From JAZDLO01 sp043801935 (lineage in GTDB: Bacteria; Actinomycetota; Thermoleophilia; RBG-16-64-13): 22,087 nucleotides of DNA. The notes beneath the pieces are model-generated. The model did not search any database. It worked only from the letters and a program-made list of their open reading frames with translations, and had not been told where the DNA came from. The position numbers and the translations under genes are program-made. Positions 16,900-22,087 of this stretch are shown piece after piece. The stretch's first letter is position 1; every line of letters starts with the position of its first letter. Location of the stretch: the NCBI GenBank assembly GCA_043801935.1, contig JAZDLO010000227.1, positions 1-22,087 of the forward strand, in the 5' to 3' direction.

Positions 16900-19194
16900 A
16901 TGAACCGATATCGCTTCTGGCTACGCGAGCGGCTGGCGGATTCCCAAGAATGGATAAACGGCCGGGACCGGCTCCGTTTCGAGTTGGTGTTGCTCGCGTG
17001 CCTGGTCATCGGTCTCACCGCGATCATCTTCTCTGTCTACCTGCCGGCGCTGTACGGCTTCGTCCAAGGGAGCCCCGCGCCACGGTCGGTAGTCGCCGAA
17101 AGAACCATCACGGTTCTCGACTCTCAGGCCACAGAGAACCTGAAGGCTCAAGTGGGCCAATTGGTTGAGCCGGTATACTTCCCCGACGCGGAGGCCCTGA
17201 CCAGGGCCACCACCGAAATGGAGGTCTTTCTCCAGGGGGTGGGGAGCCTGCGAAAAGAGCTGGCCGAGACGTCCGATCTTGACCAGGCGCTGGCGAAGCT
17301 TCAAAGAGTGGCTCCCCGCACGACGTCGGTGGCCACCCTCGAATACCTTCTGACGGCCGGCTCATACGCCTACGAGCAGATGCAGCGGCAGGCCCTGGTG
17401 GCACTCAAGGCGTTGTATGCCAATCGCATAACCGATGGCTCCCTGGAAGCCGCTCGTGAGAAGTTGCGGTCCATCACCGACGCCCTGGCTCTTTCGGCCG
17501 CCACCTCCGATGCCCTCTACGAGATGGTCTCGGCCTATGTGAGACCCAATCAACTGGTGGACCAGGAACAGACCCTGGCCCGCCGGGAAGCCGCCATGGC
17601 CGAGATAGCGCCCGTAATGGTCACCATCCTCAAAGGCGAGCAGGTGGTGCAGAAAGGCGAGTTGGTCACCGCCTACGATGCCCTGGCCTTGGAGGCGATG
17701 GGCTTGGCGCAGACCCGGTCCGGGTGGAAGGTGTGGCTGGGTGTCTTCCTGATAGTCGCCTTGGAGGTCGCCGTATTCTCGCGGCTCCTCCACCGCTTCA
17801 ACAAGACCGCCGGGTTCGGCAATAACATGCTGCTCGCCCTTGTTGTCTTGATGCTTGGGGCTACGGCGGTGGGCCGGGTACTGGTGCTCCCGCCTCTATC
17901 GGCCTACTTGATCCCCGTCGCCGCTCTGGGGATGGTGGTGTCCATCATCCTCAACGCCCGCAGCGCGCTCCTCCTCGTCGTGTTGACCTCGCTCAACATC
18001 GGTCTGCTGACCGATTTCGACATGCGCTACTCCCTGGTGGCGGTGATCGTGGGGGCGCTGTCGCTCTACCTCGTCAGTCGGGTGGCCCAGCGGGCGGCGT
18101 TGCTGGGAGCCGGTTTCGCGACCATGCTTTTGGCGGCGTTCACGGTCTTCTCGATCGAGGTATTCAAGGAGGCATCTTCGGGCGAGGCGCTGCGCGCGGG
18201 TGCGTGGGGCCTGGCCAACGGTCTGCTGGCCGGAGTGTTGACCATCCTGCTCCTTTTGGTCTTGGACACGGTCTTCAACCTGACCACCCCGCTCCGGTTG
18301 CTCGAGCTGGCCAACCCGGCCCAGCCCCTGCTCAAGAAGCTCCTTCAGGTGGCGCCGGGAACCTACAACCACAGCATCCTCATGGGCAACTTGGCCGAAG
18401 CCGCGGCTGAGACGATCGGGGCCGATCCGTTACTTGCTAGGGTGGGAGCGTACTACCACGACATCGGCAAGACCGTCCGCCCCGATTACTTTTCCGAGAA
18501 TCAGATCTATGTCTCTAATCCGCACGACCGGCTAAGCCCCAATCTTTCCAAGCTGGCCATCACCGCCCACGTGAGGGACGGGGAGCATCTGGCCAGGCAA
18601 TACGGGCTGCCGGCGCCGGTCGTGGACATCATCAAGCAGCACCACGGCACCTCGGTGCTGGTCTATCAGTATCATAAGGCGCTCGAGGCCTCGAAAGACC
18701 AGGTCGACGAGGAGAGCTACCGCTACGAAGAACAGAAGCCTCAGTCAAAGGAGGCCGCCATAGTGATGCTGGCCGACCGCGTGGAAGCGCAAGTCAAGGC
18801 GATGCAGAATCCCACTCGGCGCAAGATCCAAGGGGCTATCCAGGAGATCATCAAGCAGAAGGTCCAGGACGGGCAGTTGGACGAGTCCCCCCTGACCCAG
18901 AGCGACCTGCACAAGATCCGGGACTCGTTCGACACGAGCCTGCGCGGGCTCGTCGGCCATCGCATCCGCTACCCGGAACTCAACGGCCAGAACGGCCATC
19001 GATCTCGCGGGCCGAGCACCGGGCACCATGGAACGCCGGCGCCAGCCGACACCGCCGAGGGCCCGGTCAGGTCGGCGACGCCACCCAGTGCCGCCGCCTT
19101 GAGGGCGAGGAGCGCTCCGCCCACGGAGCCGGCCGATCCGGCGGCCCCCGCCGGGGACGCGAAACCCGGTGACGGTTCCGCTGGTGAGCCGTGA
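16900..19194 (+). CDS. 7TM-HD membrane phosphodiesterase (PgpH/YqfF-like, probable cyclic-di-AMP hydrolase)
   Basis: The 764-residue protein has one N-terminal membrane helix (about 28-52), an extracellular 7TMR-HDED domain to about 270, a seven-helix membrane region (about 275-465) and a cytosolic HD domain (about 485-680). HD-domain metal ligands are visible: His491, His520-Asp521 in Y-Y-H-D-I-G-K, His581-His582 and Asp626. Listeria PgpH of this architecture degrades cyclic di-AMP, so the same reaction is likely. The last 65 residues are an Ala/Pro/Gly-rich tail, probably disordered and absent from typical homologs. It has no clear Shine-Dalgarno. Its stop overlaps the ybeY GTG (GTGA at 19191-19194). 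Classical actinomycetes mostly lack this protein, which supports a deep-branching host. Confidence 0.92.
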   Translation: MNRYRFWLRERLADSQEWINGRDRLRFELVLLACLVIGLTAIIFSVYLPALYGFVQGSPAPRSVVAERTITVLDSQATENLKAQVGQLVEPVYFPDAEALTRATTEMEVFLQGVGSLRKELAETSDLDQALAKLQRVAPRTTSVATLEYLLTAGSYAYEQMQRQALVALKALYANRITDGSLEAAREKLRSITDALALSAATSDALYEMVSAYVRPNQLVDQEQTLARREAAMAEIAPVMVTILKGEQVVQKGELVTAYDALALEAMGLAQTRSGWKVWLGVFLIVALEVAVFSRLLHRFNKTAGFGNNMLLALVVLMLGATAVGRVLVLPPLSAYLIPVAALGMVVSIILNARSALLLVVLTSLNIGLLTDFDMRYSLVAVIVGALSLYLVSRVAQRAALLGAGFATMLLAAFTVFSIEVFKEASSGEALRAGAWGLANGLLAGVLTILLLLVLDTVFNLTTPLRLLELANPAQPLLKKLLQVAPGTYNHSILMGNLAEAAAETIGADPLLARVGAYYHDIGKTVRPDYFSENQIYVSNPHDRLSPNLSKLAITAHVRDGEHLARQYGLPAPVVDIIKQHHGTSVLVYQYHKALEASKDQVDEESYRYEEQKPQSKEAAIVMLADRVEAQVKAMQNPTRRKIQGAIQEIIKQKVQDGQLDESPLTQSDLHKIRDSFDTSLRGLVGHRIRYPELNGQNGHRSRGPSTGHHGTPAPADTAEGPVRSATPPSAAALRARSAPPTEPADPAAPAGDAKPGDGSAGEP

Positions 19195-19703
19195 GGACCC
19201 AAGTGGAAGTGATCGACAAAGTGGGGCTCGACTGCTCCCAGGACGCGGTGACCGAACTCGTGCAGTCGGTGCTCGATGCCGAGGGTGCGCAAGGAGGGAT
19301 GGTGGTCGTTTTCGTCGACGAGCCGGAGATCGCGGAGCTGAACGGTCGCTATCGCGGGCTGGATGAGCCCACCGACGTTCTCTCCTTCGGTTCAGCGGAC
19401 GATGACGCCCAGTGGCCCGACTGGCCGTCCCAGGGACTGCCGGTGGAGAACGGGCTGGTCGACGGCGAGATCGTTCCCGATCTGGGGGAGGTGATCGTCT
19501 GCCCGGCTGTGGTACGCCGCTACGCCGCGGAGGACGGTCGCGACGCAGGCCGTCAACTGGGCTGGACCATCATCCATGGGGCCCTTCACCTTCTGGGATA
19601 TGACCACGAAGGAGACGAAGAGGGGATGCGCCGGCGCGAGCAGGCGCTTCTCAAGGTACTGGACAACGTGGTAAGCGCTTTTTCTCCATCTACGAAGGTC
19701 TGA
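19191..19703 (+). CDS. ybeY: Endoribonuclease/rRNA maturation factor YbeY
   Basis: Zinc-dependent endoribonuclease involved in 16S rRNA 3' end maturation and ribosome quality control. The 170-residue product has the signature H129-G-A-L-H133-L-L-G-Y-D-H139 with all three zinc ligands, and upstream L-N-x-x-Y-R-x-x-x-x-P-T-D-V-L-S-F. A short acidic insert (S-A-D-D-D-A-Q-W-P-D-W-P) follows the strand after V-L-S-F and makes it slightly longer than average. GTG at 19191 overlaps the 7TM-HD stop, indicating coupling. The phoH-yqfF-ybeY order is widespread. Confidence 0.95.
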   Translation: MRTQVEVIDKVGLDCSQDAVTELVQSVLDAEGAQGGMVVVFVDEPEIAELNGRYRGLDEPTDVLSFGSADDDAQWPDWPSQGLPVENGLVDGEIVPDLGEVIVCPAVVRRYAAEDGRDAGRQLGWTIIHGALHLLGYDHEGDEEGMRRREQALLKVLDNVVSAFSPSTKV

Positions 19704-19732
19704 CACCGCCGGGCTGCTCGGGAGGGCCGGGT

Positions 19733-20455
19733 ATGACGCCAGAGCGCCGCAAGACGACGCTGCTCAAGAGCTTCGATCACGCCTTTCAGGGCCTCGTTCT
19801 CGCGGTCAGGCATCAGCGCAACATGCGCATCCACATCGCCGTCGCTCTTGTCGTGCTGGTGGCCAGTATCTTCCTCGACGTCTCCCGCATAGAGTTGGTC
19901 GTGGTGTTCGCCACCGTCGCGTTCGTCCTCATGGCGGAGCTGATCAACTCGGCTATCGAAGCGCTGGTGGACATCATCACCGACGAGTTCGACCCCCGGG
20001 CTAAGACGGCGAAAGACCTGGCCGCCGGCGCCGTGCTGGTGGCGGCCATCAACTCCCTTGTGGTGGCATACTTAGTACTGGCCGACAGGCTCGCCCACGT
20101 CTCGCTGGAACTGCTGACCGTGATCAGGAGATCCCCAGCTCACTTGACCATCGTCGCCCTTATCGTGGTCGCGCTGGCTGCGATCGCGATCAAAGCCACT
20201 CGTCGCAAAGGGACGCTTCTCTCTGGAGGTCTGCCTTCGGGGCACGCGGCTATCGCCTTCGCCGGTTGGACGGCCGTGACCTTTGTGATCGGCGCTTCCC
20301 GTCAAGGGCTACTGGTAAGTGCCATCGTCTTCATCATAGCGATCTTGGTCGGGCAGAGCCGGATGGAGACCGGTGTCCATTCCTTTCTCGAGGTAGTCTT
20401 GGGGGCGCTGCTGGGGATCGCGGTGACCACGCTGATCTTTCAGCTGTGGTTCTGA
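19733..20455 (+). CDS. Diacylglycerol/undecaprenol kinase-like domain fused to a PAP2 phosphatase-like domain
   Basis: A 240-residue integral membrane fusion. Residues 1-120 match Gram-positive DgkA (undecaprenol kinase type): A-F-Q-G-L, R-H-Q-R-N-M-R-I-H, E69-L-I-N-S-A-I-E76-A-L-V-D and A-K-D-L-A-A-G-A-V-L. Residues 140-240 match the PAP2 phosphatase superfamily with P168-S-G-H171 and S209-R210-x5-H216-x3-E220. The usual PAP2 Asp is Glu here and no K-x6-R-P first motif is clear, so phosphatase activity is less certain. A kinase and phosphatase in one protein could interconvert undecaprenol and its phosphate. GGGAGGG at 19720-19726 is a good ribosome site. Confidence 0.85.
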   Translation: MTPERRKTTLLKSFDHAFQGLVLAVRHQRNMRIHIAVALVVLVASIFLDVSRIELVVVFATVAFVLMAELINSAIEALVDIITDEFDPRAKTAKDLAAGAVLVAAINSLVVAYLVLADRLAHVSLELLTVIRRSPAHLTIVALIVVALAAIAIKATRRKGTLLSGGLPSGHAAIAFAGWTAVTFVIGASRQGLLVSAIVFIIAILVGQSRMETGVHSFLEVVLGALLGIAVTTLIFQLWF

Positions 20456-20472
20456 CGAGGACGAAGGGCCGG

Positions 20473-20865
20473 ATGCACGAAGATCGACTCTCTCCCGAAC
20501 TGGGACGCCTGATCGACGCGGCGAAGGCCGCCGCAGCTCGGGTGGCTCCCTCTCGTGGTCGTGTGGAGGGGGTGGCGGTGCTCACAGCTACGGGAGCCAT
20601 GTACGCGGGTCACGCCGTCGACGATGATGCGGCGGCCCCGTCGGGCTCCGCCGCCGAGGCAGCCCTGTCCTCTGCCCGCCGAGCTGGCGACGGCGAGGTG
20701 CTGGCGGCGGCCGTCGCCGTTGCGAACGATCCCGCCGAGAGCGTCTTTCCGAGCCCCGACAGCCGCCGTTCGCTGGCTGAGATCGATCCCCACCTGCCGC
20801 TGGTCGTCAAACAACTGGGCCGCTGGGTGATGCTCCCGCTCTCTCAGCTATCGCCCCCGGCGTGA
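20473..20865 (+). CDS. Cytidine-deaminase-like protein lacking the zinc ligands (pseudo-Cdd)
   Basis: A 130-residue protein in the place where cdd normally lies (after dgkA). The fold can be followed: an N-terminal helix (L-I-D-A-A-K-A-A-A), V-A-V-L-T-A-T-G-A-M-Y-A-G-H-A-V-D-D like the family's vGAall..dG.iy.G.NiEN, a helix with A-A-E62-A-A-L, then V-A-V-A-N-D and P93-S-P-D-S-R-R. Aligned by hand to B. subtilis Cdd, the zinc Cys of C-A-E is Ala60 and the two Cys of P-C-x-x-C are Ser94 and Ser97, while the catalytic Glu is kept. The substrate-binding N and E of N-I-E-N are Ala and Asp. Zinc chemistry is therefore not expected. The reading frame is intact and GC-rich like its neighbours, so it looks maintained rather than decayed. 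It may be a regulatory subunit or have a new role; family assignment rests on hand alignment and synteny. Confidence 0.7.
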   Translation: MHEDRLSPELGRLIDAAKAAAARVAPSRGRVEGVAVLTATGAMYAGHAVDDDAAAPSGSAAEAALSSARRAGDGEVLAAAVAVANDPAESVFPSPDSRRSLAEIDPHLPLVVKQLGRWVMLPLSQLSPPA

Positions 20866-21377
20866 GGTCGCATATGCCTGAGTCGCCTGAGTCCAAGGAT
20901 GAGCTGACGGTCGAGCGTGTACACCGCCCCGACCACGCGTTGCTCCTGACGCTGGAGGCTTATGACCGGCGGGCCTTCGGGCCCGCCGGTCTCCGCACCT
21001 ATGACCTGGCGGTGATGGCCCAAGCAGGCGCCGTCTTCCTGGCGCGGATCGGGGGCGAGATCGTGGGTAGCTGCCAGTTGTTGCGGGAATTGGACGAGCC
21101 CGGTTTCTTCTATGTCGTCGGTTTCTACATCCGCCCCGAGTGGCAAGGCAGGGGCTTGGGACGCGACCTCCTCCTGGCGATCGCAGAGGAATCCCGCAAT
21201 CTGGACGCTCAAGGCTTGGTGCTCACAGTGGCGCCCGACAACGTGAAGGCGGTGAACCTCTACAGGAGCGCCGGGTTCGTCGACGAGGCTTTCATCCCGC
21301 ACTTCTACGGCGAAGGGGAGGACCGGCACATCCTGCGCTGGCGCTTCCCGGAGAGGGACTTGCCGGGCGGTGTATGA
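20862..21377 (+). CDS. GNAT-family N-acetyltransferase (RimI-like)
   Basis: A 171-residue acetyl-CoA-dependent transferase. The GNAT core is visible: beta strand A-V-F-L-A-R-I-G-G-E-I-V-G-S-C, F-Y-V-V-G-F-Y-I-R-P-E-W, the CoA-binding Q-G-R-G-L-G-R-D-L-L, and V-A-P-D-N-V-K-A-V-N-L-Y-R-S-A-G-F with the typical N-x-x-A-x-x-L-Y-x-x-x-G-F motif. Substrate is unknown; RimI-like proteins acetylate protein N-termini, but small molecules are also possible. GTG at 20862 overlaps the preceding stop (GTGA), so it is probably translated with the deaminase-like gene; ATG at 20874 is an alternative. It stands where era is often found. Confidence 0.85.
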   Translation: MRSHMPESPESKDELTVERVHRPDHALLLTLEAYDRRAFGPAGLRTYDLAVMAQAGAVFLARIGGEIVGSCQLLRELDEPGFFYVVGFYIRPEWQGRGLGRDLLLAIAEESRNLDAQGLVLTVAPDNVKAVNLYRSAGFVDEAFIPHFYGEGEDRHILRWRFPERDLPGGV

Positions 21378-21378
21378 T
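21373..21378 (+). promoter_or_regulatory. Possible -10 box before deoC
   Basis: TATGAT overlaps the end of the acetyltransferase gene, 29 bases before the deoC GTG. No well-spaced -35 box is visible. A short stem (GATAG 21376-21380 with CTATC 21386-21390) overlaps it. Confidence 0.25.
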
Positions 21379-21407
21379 AGAGGACCTATCTAGGAGATGA
21401 GGACGCT

Positions 21408-22087
21408 GTGAGAGTAGAAGAGCTAGCCAAGACCATCGACAGCACCCTTCTCGAGGCATCCGGCACCAACACCGCCGTCGAGGCGCTGTGCCGGGACGCG
21501 ATCTCCTACCATTTCGCCTCGGTGAGCGTTCTGCCCTACTGCGTCCCGGTAGCTCGTCAGCTTCTGAAAGGCTACGACGTGAAGGTCGGCACCGTCGTAT
21601 CCTTCCCTCTGGGGGCCGATTCCCAGCGGACCAAGATCACGGGGGCCGAGCAGGCGGTGGCTCTGGGCGCCGACGAACTCGATGTGGTCATGAATATCCC
21701 GGCCATGCTGTCCGGCGATTTCCGGTACGTGCGAGACGAGCTGCGCAGCGTGGTGCGCTCGGTGCGCATGACCAGCGTCAACGCCGGCCGAGGTCTTGTG
21801 CTTGTGAAGGCCAACGTGGAGGCCTATTACCTCGACGAGAAACTCAAGCGCCTGGTCTGCAAGATCGTTGAGGACTCGGGAGCAGACTTTATCAAGACCT
21901 CCACCGGCAAGGCCCCGGGAGGGGCCACGGCTAAGGACGTGGAGCTCTTCCGCGACCTCCTGCCCGAGAGCGTGGGCGTGGACGCTTCCGGGGGTATCCG
22001 CACCGCCGAGGACGCCGAGCTCATGATAAACGCGGGCGCGGCGCGCCTCGGTACCTCGCACGCCGTCGACATCATCAAGGAGTTCTC
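21408..22087 (+). CDS. deoC: Deoxyribose-phosphate aldolase family protein with altered active site (3' end outside window)
   Basis: DeoC splits 2-deoxyribose-5-phosphate into glyceraldehyde-3-phosphate and acetaldehyde. The 226 visible codons cover almost the whole TIM barrel (family about 220-260 residues). Clear blocks are K-V-G-T-V-V-S-F-P-L-G-A, G-A-D-E-L-D92-V-V-M-N, F-I-K163-T-S-T-G-K with the Schiff-base lysine, A-P-G-G-A-T, and S-G-G-I-R-T. The second active-site lysine, expected 29 residues after the first in V-K-A-S-G-G, is Asp192 (V-D-A-S-G-G). The common V-C-V-N-P is V-S-V-L-P, and K-V-I-x-E is V-K-A-N-V-E. AGGAG at 21392-21396 supports GTG at 21408. The family is certain, but because of the lost lysine, DeoC activity is in doubt; a related aldolase reaction is possible. 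Confidence 0.85.
   Translation, partial: MRVEELAKTIDSTLLEASGTNTAVEALCRDAISYHFASVSVLPYCVPVARQLLKGYDVKVGTVVSFPLGADSQRTKITGAEQAVALGADELDVVMNIPAMLSGDFRYVRDELRSVVRSVRMTSVNAGRGLVLVKANVEAYYLDEKLKRLVCKIVEDSGADFIKTSTGKAPGGATAKDVELFRDLLPESVGVDASGGIRTAEDAELMINAGAARLGTSHAVDIIKEF

Noticed and set aside
20357..20392. Asp-to-Glu change in the third PAP2 motif of the DgkA-PAP2 fusion as a sign of inactivation
   Set aside because: From memory, Glu at this place (H-x-x-x-E-V) occurs in DgkA-linked PAP2 domains, so it is probably a subgroup feature; not scored as a finding.
21397..21411. Four-residue frame ATG-AGG-ACG-CTG-TGA overlapping the deoC start
   Set aside because: The Shine-Dalgarno touches its ATG, leaving no room for initiation; it is more simply part of the deoC leader.

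Overview
This GC-rich window reads as a densely packed bacterial chromosome segment with every gene on the + strand. Gene order and style suggest a deep-branching member of the Actinomycetota (Coriobacteriia, Thermoleophilia or Geothermincolia-like) rather than a classical actinomycete. The reasons are the comF-hpf-secA-prfB-ftsE-ftsX order, many GTG starts and GTGA stop/start overlaps, a probable leaderless promoter, and a seven-transmembrane HD protein in a Firmicutes-like phoH-yqfF-ybeY-dgkA-cdd order. This placement is an inference from gene content. No rRNA, tRNA, insertion sequence, phage gene or CRISPR array was seen. No gene-free stretch exceeds 300 bases; the longest gap is about 140 bases, between hpf and secA.

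Layout. (1) 1-4225: the tail of an unidentified protein, then a shortened purine-nucleoside-phosphorylase-like protein coupled to S-adenosylhomocysteinase and methylthioribose-1-phosphate isomerase (recycling of SAM by-products), then a sugar-nucleotide pyrophosphorylase. (2) 4215-9729: ComF-family phosphoribosyltransferase, long-form ribosome hibernation factor, SecA, and peptide release factor 2 with its programmed +1 frameshift. (3) 9814-14085: FtsE-FtsX, a coiled-coil LytM/M23 peptidoglycan hydrolase and a C-terminal processing protease, which look like a division-linked cell-wall remodelling module. (4) 14098-20865: RsmE, HIT protein, YqeY, PhoH, 7TM-HD (PgpH-like) phosphodiesterase, YbeY, a DgkA-PAP2 fusion and a cytidine-deaminase-like protein, mainly RNA/ribosome and membrane-lipid housekeeping. 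(5) 20862-22087: a GNAT acetyltransferase and an almost complete deoC running off the end.

The most unusual signal is that three proteins resembling nucleoside-salvage enzymes each lack residues thought essential in their families. The PNP-like protein lacks the phosphate-binding N-terminal part and the base-binding Glu and Asn. The CDA-like protein, in the usual cdd position, has Ala/Ser/Ser in place of its three zinc-binding cysteines. The DeoC-like protein keeps the Schiff-base lysine but has Asp where the second catalytic lysine belongs. Other points of interest are the Thr-rich insert in the CtpA-type protease and a perfect TATAAT box 8 bases before the HIT start codon.
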